A stretch of 15,491 nt of DNA from an uncultured Desulfobulbaceae bacterium (GCA_947258675.1 CAMYJP010000050.1:1-15491), one strand, 5' to 3'; positions 1 through 7,954 are shown, counted from the first letter of the stretch. Notes: generated from the letters alone by a model not told the origin. Made by a program: numbers and translations.

Positions 1-99
1 ATAATAAAACCACCCTGGAAATAATAAAAAATGAGTTTTGGTCATGAATTATCTTACAATGAGTTATTCGGTTTTTGATTGATAGGTAAGGAAGTGTGA

Positions 100-1527
100 A
101 TGGCAACCAATAAATTAAAGGAAATTAATCAAGACGCCAAACAAGCACTCAGCAGTGGTCCTCAGAATGTTTTGATTGTCGACGATGATCCACTTATAAG
201 GCTTGGTCTTGAAAAATTACTTACCAAGGAAGGATTTAAAGCTACTGCCGTTGGAACCAGCAAAAAAGCTTTAGAGCGTATTGAAAAAGAAGCTTTTTTT
301 CTTGTTCTGTTAGACTTAAAGTTGCCTGATTCTTTTGATGGTTTGGCTTTGCTGGAAATTATAAAAAAAACCCGCCCTGAGACAACTGTTATAATGATAA
401 GCGGCCAGACCGAGATTCGTGGGGCAGTTGAGGCCATGAAATTAGGAGCGCGGGATTATCTAGAAAAGCCCATCGATTTTAATAGGTTAAAAGAAATACT
501 TGAATCCCTGAGACCTGAAAGTCCAACCTTTCGAAAATCTTCCTCTTTGATTGTTGATGATTTGATATTTGTAAGTGAAAATATGAAAAAGGTTGTGGAC
601 CTCATGCAGCACTTGGCATTAAAATCTGATATAACTATCCTGCTCTTAGGTGAGAGTGGGACTGGTAAAAATTTTATCTGCCAGAAAATACACGAGTTAA
701 GCCCAAGAAAAGATTTTCCCTATGTGCAAATCGGTTGTTCCAATATTCCTGAGAATCTCATAGAAAGTGAGTTGTTCGGCTACGAGAAGGGGGCATTTAC
801 CGACGCCAAGAACTCGAAAAAAGGGCTTGTTGAGATGGCCGAGGGAGGAACTTTGCTGCTTGATGAGTTGGGTGAAATGCCCTATCCCTTTCAAGCGAAG
901 GTTTTGGGGCTTTTAGAAGAGAAGCGTTTCAGAAAAATTGGTGCTCTGCAAGATACCAGTGTCGACGTCAGGATAATGGCGGCAACAAATAAAGATCTTC
1001 ATAAACTGGTTCAGGAAAAGTCCTTCAGGTTAGACCTTTATTATCGATTGAACATGGCAACTATCAAATTGCCTTCCTTACGCGAGAGGAAAGAGGATAT
1101 TCCTCTTCTGGTAGATACTTTTTTAAGTGGGTTCTGTAAAAAATACAATGCGAAAACCAAGACTATTGATAAGCATGGGATAAATTTGCTTCAGCAATAT
1201 CCATGGCCTGGAAATATAAGGCAACTGAAGAATTTGATGGAGAAACTCGTTGTTTTGTCTACCAGCGCTAAAGTGAGTTCAGATGAAATTTCATCTAACT
1301 TACTGCTTCAGCAGCCCATGGAAACAGAAACAGCAGATAAAACTGTGGATCTGGATTCTTATTCCGGCCTCTCTCTGGATGCCATGGAAGAAAAATACAT
1401 CAGGACCGCCCTGAAACTGACCGGTGGCAATCAGCGTAAGGCCGCACAACTTCTCAATATTCGCAGGGATGCTCTGCGATACCGGCTGAAAAAATTAGGT
1501 ATATCTGCAAAGGAAGATGATGATTAG
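100..1527 (+). CDS. NtrC-family sigma-54-dependent response regulator
   Basis: A cytoplasmic transcription activator of 475 residues with the full three-domain layout. The receiver domain (about 22-140) has the acidic pocket D28-D30, likely phospho-acceptor D72, switch serine S101 and K123-P124. The AAA+ domain (about 155-400) has Walker A GESGTGK (184-190), the sigma-54 contact loop GAFTDA (231-236), Walker B TLLLDE (251-256), an FRLDLYYRLN box (309-318) and WPGNIRQL (369-376). A Fis-type helix-turn-helix lies at about 442-468. AAGGAAG five nt before ATG supports the start. The GAFTGA loop carries D in place of the second G, a variant also present in natural family members as far as I recall. 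No partner kinase is visible; only 99 nt precede the gene. It converges on the cytochrome operon (32-nt gap). Two sigma-54 promoters at 9195-9210 and 9949-9964 make that operon and the tetraheme gene likely targets, which is inference. Confidence 0.95.
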   Translation: MATNKLKEINQDAKQALSSGPQNVLIVDDDPLIRLGLEKLLTKEGFKATAVGTSKKALERIEKEAFFLVLLDLKLPDSFDGLALLEIIKKTRPETTVIMISGQTEIRGAVEAMKLGARDYLEKPIDFNRLKEILESLRPESPTFRKSSSLIVDDLIFVSENMKKVVDLMQHLALKSDITILLLGESGTGKNFICQKIHELSPRKDFPYVQIGCSNIPENLIESELFGYEKGAFTDAKNSKKGLVEMAEGGTLLLDELGEMPYPFQAKVLGLLEEKRFRKIGALQDTSVDVRIMAATNKDLHKLVQEKSFRLDLYYRLNMATIKLPSLRERKEDIPLLVDTFLSGFCKKYNAKTKTIDKHGINLLQQYPWPGNIRQLKNLMEKLVVLSTSAKVSSDEISSNLLLQQPMETETADKTVDLDSYSGLSLDAMEEKYIRTALKLTGGNQRKAAQLLNIRRDALRYRLKKLGISAKEDDD

Positions 1528-1559
1528 ATTCTTCCACAGACCGCTTAATTCCTCCAAGC

Positions 1560-3308
1560 CTATGGATATGCAGAATTCGTAAAATCATGGGTGATCCCAT
1601 GACAAATAAGAATGCAGAATCCGCTGCGAGACCCTAGATCTACAAATGTCGGTGCCGGATTACCTGTTGCCGGGCTTACTACATTGCTGTCAAAGTTAAT
1701 GAGATGAAAGTTGTTTGTCCCATGCGGATCATGGCAGACGGAACAAGTCGCCGCAGAGGCGGTACCCTGACCATGACCGTTTAGATGATTGTTGTGACCT
1801 CCACCTCCTGCTAGAGCGCGTTGGAAACTCTCATCATTTAATATAGATAATCTATCATGGCAGCGGTAACAGAGAGCGTAATTCGAGTAACTTTCAAGTA
1901 CCCCCTGCGTTGTTATATATCTTTCTCTTAGGATTGGCGTAAATTGGGATCCATGAGGGCCTTTAGGGCCAGGGCCGTTTACTGCGGTACTGGTGTTACT
2001 ATCATGGCAGTCTGTGCAATATATCATGCTTGAAGCGTTCATTGACGGCAAATATGTGCTTGGCAGGCTAGGCATATCGGCCTGATTCTTCCCGATATCT
2101 ATTACCGGATGATAGGAGAGATTAATAGGATCAAATTCCAAACGGGTGTTTGTCTGATTATCATATCGGTTTACTGATGAAATAGCGGTTGAAGTGTCTC
2201 CATGGCATTTAAAACATATTTCATATTCATAGGATGCTGAACTAATACCTGAACCATATCTGGTCACACCACTTACTTTGGTTAATTTTCCTGATACCTG
2301 GGGTGGCTGGGCTGGTGATATGCTGTTCGCTACATGGGGATTATGACAGTCAACACATTCCACATGGCCGCTGAGAAAAGTAGGGCTTTCAGTCGTATCA
2401 TGGACATTGGTAGTGTCAGCAACGCGATGGGCAGAAAATTTATTCATTGTTGCTTTGATGTTCATCCAAGCAACATTGCCGTTATGGCAGGGATAGCAGT
2501 TTTCTTCTTCCTTTTGATAATTCATTAGCCGAATTTTTCCCTGGGCATTATGTGGTGTGTGGCAATTCTGGCAGCCGTTTTCAGCCACCGTATGCCGTTG
2601 GTTGGCCGGCTGTAATCTGTCATTTAACGGCCAGGGGTTTGGTGAACCAAAATTCCAGGTTTTGTTTGATGTGCTGTGGGAGGAATTTCCCCAATCATCT
2701 AACAAGTGACATTTAACACAGAGGCCTGAATAGGAATTATCTACTGCCATAAACATCCCGAAACTATCATCATGGGGATCATGACATGTTGAGCAGTGAA
2801 TAATTCCACCTTCATAGGTCAACAGCTCCGGAGGTGGAGATGGCCTTAATTCCGAATTAGGTAATGAATCATGGTAAGGGAATGAGACAGGATGGTCATC
2901 TGAAATATCTGTGCCAAGGAGCGATGCTCTGCCGGTCAATTCCTGGGTCAATTGTATATTTTCACCTCCTAGTACATTGCCAAGAGCTATTGTTCCGTCA
3001 TGACAACTAAGGCATAGTCTGGTAGGACCTGTCGGCTGCGGAATTGTGGCTGTTAATGTACTGCTCTGATATGTGTTATAGTTTGTCGGTTCCAAATCCC
3101 TGTTCCACAGAGGAGTACTTGGTGTCGCATTATGCGGTGTGTGACAGAAAACACAAACTCGGGTTTCAGTTAATGCCTTTATTGGACCTGGCCCGCTGAC
3201 AGAGAGATTATGCTTTGTGTTGATAATTCCAGTATTGGCAGCTAATGTAGAAGGTACTGCATAAATTGCAAGGAAGAAGATTGTAACTCCAAAAAATATA
3301 TGCTTCAT
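1560..3308 (-). CDS. Secreted 12-heme c-type cytochrome (doubled-CXXCH class)
   Basis: A 582-residue exported multiheme cytochrome, probably extracellular or on the outer membrane, acting in electron transfer. A signal peptide (1-23/24) ends in STLA-A; there is no lipobox. Eleven CXXCH motifs start at C52, C99, C172, C197, C246, C271, C318, C365, C431, C480 and C522. A twelfth site is CX3CH (C565, C569, H570). Several motifs are followed by PH or DPH, which supply possible distal ligands. Residues 31-205 follow the same order as the tetraheme cytochrome at 10064: H(N/D)LS, CxxCHxPHN, PLWNR, CLSCHDG, HP, CxTCHD, CxxCH. The remaining eight hemes form a C-terminal extension. ATG overlaps the stop of the upstream NHL gene (ATGA) and is preceded by GGAGG six nt away, so translation is probably coupled. 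Last gene of the leftward block. It could be a filament cap or base, or a stand-alone surface cytochrome; the family is secure, the role is not. Confidence 0.93.
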   Translation of the reverse strand: MKHIFFGVTIFFLAIYAVPSTLAANTGIINTKHNLSVSGPGPIKALTETRVCVFCHTPHNATPSTPLWNRDLEPTNYNTYQSSTLTATIPQPTGPTRLCLSCHDGTIALGNVLGGENIQLTQELTGRASLLGTDISDDHPVSFPYHDSLPNSELRPSPPPELLTYEGGIIHCSTCHDPHDDSFGMFMAVDNSYSGLCVKCHLLDDWGNSSHSTSNKTWNFGSPNPWPLNDRLQPANQRHTVAENGCQNCHTPHNAQGKIRLMNYQKEEENCYPCHNGNVAWMNIKATMNKFSAHRVADTTNVHDTTESPTFLSGHVECVDCHNPHVANSISPAQPPQVSGKLTKVSGVTRYGSGISSASYEYEICFKCHGDTSTAISSVNRYDNQTNTRLEFDPINLSYHPVIDIGKNQADMPSLPSTYLPSMNASSMIYCTDCHDSNTSTAVNGPGPKGPHGSQFTPILRERYITTQGVLESYSNYALCYRCHDRLSILNDESFQRALAGGGGHNNHLNGHGQGTASAATCSVCHDPHGTNNFHLINFDSNVVSPATGNPAPTFVDLGSRSGFCILICHGITHDFTNSAYP

Positions 3309-4369
3309 CGTATACCTCCGCCTTCAAGGCCCTCGGATAATTGAAACAATTGGATTCTTTTGTTATAGGTGTCACAGACATACAGGTTGTCATTATGATC
3401 GATAAAAACTCCTGAAGGCAGCCAGAATTCTCCCGGTCCGGTTCCTTTGGTGCCTACAGCTAACAGAAAATTTCCTTGTTCGTTAAATAGTTGAACCGTA
3501 TCAAACAGGGTATCAACAACATATATAGCCCCCCACCTGTCACCGACAATTCCTTTTGGCATGGCAAAATCTCCTGAACCATCACCGTGATGTCCGAATG
3601 CAGTTAAAAATTTGCCTTGCGGGTCAAAGAGCTGTATTCTGAAATTCATGGCATCATTGACCAATATGTTTCCTGAAACATCAGTAGCTAGATGTGTGGG
3701 GAAATTAAACTCTCCTCCGCCTTTCCCTCTGTTACCAAAACTTTTTTGATATTCTCCATTTTCATTGTATATATGAATTTGATTCAAACCGGTATCAGCA
3801 ATAAAAAGCTTGGAATCGATTTGCTGATAGGTAACTCCCGTCGGTCTTCCAAAAGGTGTATTGGTTGGCTTCCCAAAAGAGTCTTCTCCAAAATATTCAA
3901 TCTTCTTTCTATAATCGCCGTTTGTATCATATATGTAAATTGCCTTGTGGTGGGAATCTGAAATATAGAGCTGCAACATATCATTAAAGACTACACTTAC
4001 GGGAGATTTGAGTTTTTTTTTGTCCGCTTCTTTGATTAATAGATATTTTTTGTCCGCTGGAATATAAAAATGCACTCCCTCTTTCCCCATATCTGCAATA
4101 GCCATGCGTTCATCATGTCCAACTGCGATTGCTACCGGCAAAGATAGGTCTCCCCCAGGTTTTTTTCCTGTTATTATATTGGCAAGAGATTTTCTTTCCT
4201 GGTGGAATCCATTCAGCTGGCCAAGGTATTCCACCTTAGTTGGATTTGGAGCAGGAGGCCAGAGTATATCGGATTGTTTTTCGGTAAGAACCACCCAGTT
4301 TGCCTGAGTACAACCATAAAGTAATAAGGAAAAAAAGAAAGATGTAAGAATCGGCGAAAACCTAGACAT
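3305..4369 (-). CDS. NHL-repeat beta-propeller lipoprotein
   Basis: A 354-residue lipoprotein. The signal peptide ends in a lipobox LYGC with C20 as the lipidated residue, so the mature protein should be membrane-anchored, probably to the outer membrane. A short proline-rich linker (WPPAPNPTKVEYLGQL, 37-52) leads into NHL-type blades from about 75 to 345, with recurrent units such as GRPTGV...LFIADTGLNQIHIYN and LPSGVFIDH...LYVCDTYNKRIQLF. This fits a six-bladed propeller used for protein-protein contact. It starts 24 nt after the prolyl isomerase stop, with GAGGGA as ribosome-binding site, and its TGA overlaps the ATG of the 12-heme cytochrome. In Geobacter the beta-propeller protein OscD of the omcS-companion cluster affects nanowire morphology; a similar role here is inference from shared fold and context. 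It shares the proline linker and fold with the NHL lipoprotein at 7955-9121 but is clearly divergent from it. Confidence 0.9.
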   Translation of the reverse strand: MSRFSPILTSFFFSLLLYGCTQANWVVLTEKQSDILWPPAPNPTKVEYLGQLNGFHQERKSLANIITGKKPGGDLSLPVAIAVGHDERMAIADMGKEGVHFYIPADKKYLLIKEADKKKLKSPVSVVFNDMLQLYISDSHHKAIYIYDTNGDYRKKIEYFGEDSFGKPTNTPFGRPTGVTYQQIDSKLFIADTGLNQIHIYNENGEYQKSFGNRGKGGGEFNFPTHLATDVSGNILVNDAMNFRIQLFDPQGKFLTAFGHHGDGSGDFAMPKGIVGDRWGAIYVVDTLFDTVQLFNEQGNFLLAVGTKGTGPGEFWLPSGVFIDHNDNLYVCDTYNKRIQLFQLSEGLEGGGIR

Positions 4370-4393
4370 TGAATCCCTCGTAAATTCGTTATG

Positions 4394-4993
4394 TTATTGT
4401 ACTGTAAAATCAAAAATTTCTATCTTCGCACCTTCTCTTAAGCCGGCCATCCATTCTCGAACCAATTGCGTTCGAAGTTCTTTCTTTACAGAATTCTCCA
4501 AGCTTGGCAGTACTTCTTCCATAGTCTTTTCGACTCTGGGTCGGTATCCGGTCAATTTGATTATATGCATGGTGCCATCAGCTACCAACACATTAGACAA
4601 TTCGTGCTCCTTGAGCTTTTTTGCGGCCTGATAGAGGCTGGGGGTTTTTTCCTGATTAATTTTGATGTCTTTATCCACATAAAAGGTACCATCAGGAACA
4701 AGCTGAGCAGGATCATTATTTAATTCATTTTTCAGTTTCTCAAGGATTAACTCACCCTTTCTCAAAGAGTCGGGATTCTTTGGGTCGAGGAAAAAGACAA
4801 TATCAGTTATTTGAACCAGTTCTTTCTGAACAAAATTTTCTTTTGACCTCTCATACAGTTCTTTAATATCCTGCTGTGTTACATTGACTTTGGAATACAC
4901 TTCTTTTTCAAATGCCTTCTGGACAACAAGAAACCTTTCTGTTTCTTTTAGTATGTCTTCTTTTGTCAATTTTTCACGTTGCATGTACTGCAC
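4394..4993 (-). CDS. Prolyl isomerase (SurA/parvulin-like), C-terminal part of a broken gene
   Basis: This 199-residue frame holds the end of a SurA-like N-domain (MQREKLTKEDILKE, from residue 4) and a divergent PpiC/parvulin rotamase domain (about 56-150, ending LSNVLVADGTMHIIKLTG), then a helical tail (155-195). Such proteins are periplasmic chaperones that catalyse prolyl cis-trans isomerisation. The frame is open upstream to a TAG at 5044-5042, and the residues before the first start, FFGGKDRFVQY, are typical of SurA N-domains. The true protein therefore began further upstream and joins the 4974-5297 frame through a +1 shift. As it stands, translation could restart at GTG 4993, which has AAGGA seven nt upstream, or at ATG 4984, giving a rotamase piece with no signal peptide. 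It lies 24 nt before the NHL lipoprotein gene. In the Geobacter omcS-companion cluster the prolyl isomerase OscH acts as nanowire chaperone. Confidence 0.8.
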   Translation of the reverse strand: MQYMQREKLTKEDILKETERFLVVQKAFEKEVYSKVNVTQQDIKELYERSKENFVQKELVQITDIVFFLDPKNPDSLRKGELILEKLKNELNNDPAQLVPDGTFYVDKDIKINQEKTPSLYQAAKKLKEHELSNVLVADGTMHIIKLTGYRPRVEKTMEEVLPSLENSVKKELRTQLVREWMAGLREGAKIEIFDFTVQ

Positions 4994-5297
4994 AAAACGG
5001 TCCTTGCCGCCAAAGAATTTTTTCTTCTCTAATTTGCTTAGCTAGGCCCGGAGTGGTTTTTTGGCGGCCGTATTTTTTCATTTTCATTTGCCGCATTTTT
5101 CGGTTAAGCATATCCAGGTTGATTTCAACATCGTTTACTTTAGCTGCGATAATATCTGCCGCCGCCGCATGAGCTTTTTTTGATTGGGGAGAAGAGAGAT
5201 TTTCCTGAGTTTTTTGGAATGCACTAACGCTAGCAGCGAGTACCAGAGTTACAAGAATTGATAGAATCGGGATCATTTTTAATGGGATTATTTTCAT
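4974..5297 (-). CDS. Prolyl isomerase, signal peptide and N-terminal part of a broken gene
   Basis: This 107-residue frame gives the export signal (1-26, cleavage after SVSA), an Ala-rich linker, and the first helix of a SurA-type chaperone domain (AAKVNDVEINLDMLNRKMRQ, 51-70; then LAKQIREE, 85-92). After about residue 93 the sequence stops looking like the family and ends at a TGA 20 nt inside the following frame. Removing one base from the A6 run (T6 on the plus strand, 5018-5023) would join KQIREEK to FFGGKDRFVQY and give a protein of about 300 residues. Even then the helix pair normally found between these motifs in SurA-like proteins seems to be missing, by roughly 30 residues. That points to a deletion plus a frame change rather than one simple slip, but this is inference from family memory. 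The start is supported by AAGGA seven nt before ATG. Pseudogene, split gene and assembly error all remain possible. Confidence 0.72.
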   Translation of the reverse strand: MKIIPLKMIPILSILVTLVLAASVSAFQKTQENLSSPQSKKAHAAAADIIAAKVNDVEINLDMLNRKMRQMKMKKYGRQKTTPGLAKQIREEKILWRQGPFCAVHAT

Positions 5298-5448
5298 CTT
5301 TTTTCCTTAGACCGATTTAAAGTTTCGGGTATCCGGTTCAGGTTATGGTTAATAATAGCAATCAAAGGCTGCGTTTAGAAAAAACGTCTTATCTAATATC
5401 AATGCGGCATTAATCTTTTTTAAATTAGTCGAGTAATATTATAAATTA

Positions 5449-5464
5449 TGCAAAGTTAATGTCA
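5449..5464 (-). promoter_or_regulatory. Possible weak sigma-54 promoter before the prolyl isomerase gene
   Basis: Read on the minus strand the site is TGACATTAACTTTGCA. It has a perfect TTTGCA -12 half and correct spacing, but the -24 half has GA instead of GG. It lies in the 189-nt gap between barrel and prolyl isomerase genes, about 150 nt before the ATG at 5297. If active it would allow separate transcription of the isomerase, NHL and 12-heme cytochrome genes. The missing G at -24 is a serious defect. Confidence 0.3.
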
Positions 5465-5486
5465 TATATCTTCCTTCCTGCTACAG

Positions 5487-7676
5487 CTAAAACAGCTCTC
5501 TTTTGACATTTAGGTGAACAGACGAATCTGTGGTTTCATCAGAGTCGAATACACTGCTTCCGCTACTATTGGTATATTTGGCTCTTAAGCTAATCTTTGT
5601 ACGACCAATATCCCAGGTGAGAAGGGAATTCCCAGAATAGTATTCGCGAATCGATGTTGCATCTATATATTGATAAATACCATATAGTGAGAATTGAATA
5701 TTTGATGAAGGCAGTGTCGTTGACAAGCCAAGGTTTGCAGAATAAATTTCTTCTGTTTCTTCTTCTTCAAAATCTATAAAAAAACCTTGGTTTGTGTCAA
5801 ATTGAAACTCGGGCTGATCTCTTCCACCGCGGCGTTTAATATACCTGCCACCAAAATTTAAGAATAGATTGCGTTCTATAATAGATTTCGTTAGATCAAA
5901 TTCAGCAGAGAATGTGCTTGTGGATCGTTCACCTCTATCAACATTGTCTCTTGTTTCTTTCAGAAAGTAGGATTTTCTGGCTAATAGAAGGATATTTGCG
6001 GTCATGGATTTTGATAGCAGGAAGTCTCTATCGTAGCCGGCAAAAATTGCCAGTATATCTATAGATCTAGTATCTGATCTAGTCTGGCTGTATTCCGAAC
6101 CGACATGGAATGGAGACTCTTCCAGGGTTATAGCGAAAGAATCCAACGTAACTTTTGGTGGAAGAGTGCCTCTTGTATAAACTCCTTCCTTAAGTTTCTG
6201 CCTAGTAGTTCTAAATAGATAGGAGGTATTTAGAAAGCCATTAAACAGGGTAAGATCGAGCGTATATTCGTAGGTGTTGGCTTGTAGTTTATAGTTGCCG
6301 GGCAGCAAGAAAAAGGAGACCCGGTACCTGGCGTCATCATCAGCAAAAGGCAGAAATAGTGATATGTCTCTAGCAACCCTGAATGAAACAGGATCATTTC
6401 TTCTGACTATATCATAATCCAATCCTTCGGTGAGTGGGAATGTATTATTGGTAATAATGTCAATGACTTCAATATTGATTGTGTCAGGATCAACATTATT
6501 AACATCCAAGGGGATGATTGTGCCTGTAACAGAATTGAATGGTAAGTCAGTCTCTCCTGGTAATTGTGTGGTCTTAACTTGGTTATCTCTATCATCCTGC
6601 CGAGCAAGTAAACCCATTTCCAGCAGACCGTCTGGTATCTTTTTTGTGTAATCCGTACTTATTCTATATTTAAGGACTTTGTTCTCACTACTTGATGAGT
6701 CGTTATTATGGTAGCTGGTATGGAATCTGCTATAAAGACTTTTGTATAAGCGATGTTTCAGATCAAGGGAATAGAGTTCGTTATCAGAGGAGTTGTTGGT
6801 CGCACTGAGGCCGGTTGGGTTGGTTGTATCAGTAGTGAAACTATTCTTAATTAAAGAAATGTCTGATTCAATATTCTTTGGCAGTTCAAAAGATATAATT
6901 TCTCTTACAGTCCAACGTGTCCGTTCAGTGAAATCCTGCTCCTCATCATCAATTATAAAGCGGAAACGATGCTTGAATTTTTCTTTCTTGATGTGATTAT
7001 TGATGAAAAACTGATTCCTGTAAATTTTTTCATCTTCGTTTGTTGTTGTATCGGAAAAATTGTAACCACTATCAATGAAGAAACTCTTATGAAAATAACC
7101 CAGGAGTGCCCGATAGGTGTTTGTAGCATAATTATTGTTGCCACCTCTGATATCAGTCCGTTCATAACTTAATTGGCTGGTCCATGGTCTTGTTTCATAG
7201 TTGAAAAGAGCACCTGATTCGTATTGTCGTCTATCGATACTGGTAATAAAACCTGAAGAAAGATCGGGCAAAATCTGTCTGGTGTATAGTGAAAGATTGT
7301 AGGGATGGGTTGGGAGAATCCTGGCTATAATATCATAGGCTTCCACAAAAGAGTCGTCGCTGGTTTTTTCGTTTTGAGAATCAATAGTACTCTGTTGCGC
7401 CCCACCGGTTCCTTCGATCCTAAATGTTACAAGCTTTGGATGATAGAAGTAGCCTATTGCTCCCAGGGTGAGTACTTCTCTTGCATCTGTTTTTGAGGTT
7501 GTTTGGCTTGTATTTGCAGTTTCAATTTTTTTGTTTCTGTAATCGACTTTTATTTCTGCATAACCATAATAGTCAGCCACTTTGGGTCGAAAAGTCAATT
7601 TTGCAGCCTGGGAAGAAAGGAAAGTAAAAAAAATAAAGAATGGTATTATGAATGTTATGGAAAAAAAATAAAGCAT
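5487..7676 (-). CDS. Outer-membrane beta-barrel protein with an inserted soluble domain
   Basis: A 729-residue exported protein. The signal peptide (about 1-24, ending SSQA-A) is followed by alternating polar/hydrophobic strands with many aromatic residues, charged turns and a C-terminal Phe (VKRELF), the usual signature of an outer-membrane barrel. I see no cysteine, so it binds no heme itself. A segment at about 383-466 (VTGTIIPLDVNNVDPDTINIEV... VSFFLLPGNYKL) reads like a small beta-sandwich, interrupting the barrel pattern. The ribosome-binding site is weak (AAGAGA close to ATG); no other Met is near. It sits between the first NHL lipoprotein (278-nt gap) and the prolyl isomerase (189-nt gap). 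In the Geobacter omcS-companion cluster, channel-like OscE, OscF and OscG serve nanowire secretion; this protein is the best candidate for that role here. A porin for a porin-cytochrome conduit is the alternative. I do not recognise a specific family name. Confidence 0.85.
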   Translation of the reverse strand: MLYFFSITFIIPFFIFFTFLSSQAAKLTFRPKVADYYGYAEIKVDYRNKKIETANTSQTTSKTDAREVLTLGAIGYFYHPKLVTFRIEGTGGAQQSTIDSQNEKTSDDSFVEAYDIIARILPTHPYNLSLYTRQILPDLSSGFITSIDRRQYESGALFNYETRPWTSQLSYERTDIRGGNNNYATNTYRALLGYFHKSFFIDSGYNFSDTTTNEDEKIYRNQFFINNHIKKEKFKHRFRFIIDDEEQDFTERTRWTVREIISFELPKNIESDISLIKNSFTTDTTNPTGLSATNNSSDNELYSLDLKHRLYKSLYSRFHTSYHNNDSSSSENKVLKYRISTDYTKKIPDGLLEMGLLARQDDRDNQVKTTQLPGETDLPFNSVTGTIIPLDVNNVDPDTINIEVIDIITNNTFPLTEGLDYDIVRRNDPVSFRVARDISLFLPFADDDARYRVSFFLLPGNYKLQANTYEYTLDLTLFNGFLNTSYLFRTTRQKLKEGVYTRGTLPPKVTLDSFAITLEESPFHVGSEYSQTRSDTRSIDILAIFAGYDRDFLLSKSMTANILLLARKSYFLKETRDNVDRGERSTSTFSAEFDLTKSIIERNLFLNFGGRYIKRRGGRDQPEFQFDTNQGFFIDFEEEETEEIYSANLGLSTTLPSSNIQFSLYGIYQYIDATSIREYYSGNSLLTWDIGRTKISLRAKYTNSSGSSVFDSDETTDSSVHLNVKRELF

Positions 7677-7698
7677 ATTCTCTTATGGTGCCTATTTG

Positions 7699-7740
7699 AA
7701 AGTCACTATGACAATTATTAAAACATGGAGAAGTGACTTT
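7699..7740. repeat. Perfect 9-bp inverted repeat before the barrel gene
   Basis: The arms AAAGTCACT (7699-7707) and AGTGACTTT (7732-7740) are exact reverse complements separated by 24 nt. The repeat lies 23-64 nt upstream of the barrel start, inside the 278-nt gap after the NHL lipoprotein gene, so in the leftward transcript it would form a stem in the leader. It could be a protein operator, an mRNA stem that tunes barrel translation, or a leaky terminator; no U-run follows on the minus strand. Confidence 0.45.
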
Positions 7741-7857
7741 TTATCCTGCGGAATTCTGTTTGCAATCACCCTACAAGGAGTCGATTTGATCAAACATTCG
7801 TTGTTCGGCACCTTTGCATCCCCCGAGAAGGCCGACCATACCAAGATTGAAGTATAG
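7708..7857 (+). CDS. Possible 49-residue small protein, antisense to the operon gap
   Basis: An uninterrupted plus-strand frame from ATG 7708 to TAG 7857 encodes 49 residues with a hydrophobic centre (FLSCGILFAITLQGVDLI, 11-28) and a polar tail. It lies wholly in the gap between the barrel and NHL lipoprotein genes, so it is not a shadow of another gene. There is no convincing ribosome-binding site, its start falls in the loop of the inverted repeat, and I do not recognise it. Chance or a gene remnant is at least as likely as a real gene. Confidence 0.2.
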   Translation: MTIIKTWRSDFLSCGILFAITLQGVDLIKHSLFGTFASPEKADHTKIEV

Positions 7858-7954
7858 AAGATGATGGGCAGCCTGTTTTTTGTTTATCATTTGTCGGAAG
7901 CTTAACCGATTGGCAAAAGAAATGTTATAGTATTCTTTTTATTAGAGATACCTG

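Noticed and set aside
1..99. End of an upstream sensor kinase gene
   Set aside because: Frames I checked hit stops within this short stretch, so no coding end can be supported.
1586..1601. CATGGG-N4-CCCATG hairpin near the end of the 12-heme cytochrome gene, as a terminator
   Set aside because: It lies inside codons for the CX3CHG segment and has no U-run on either strand; codon constraint explains it.
7770..7835. Sigma-54 promoter for the barrel gene
   Set aside because: The only GC-N10-CC pairing (in GGCACCTTTGCATCCC) matches the consensus poorly in both halves.
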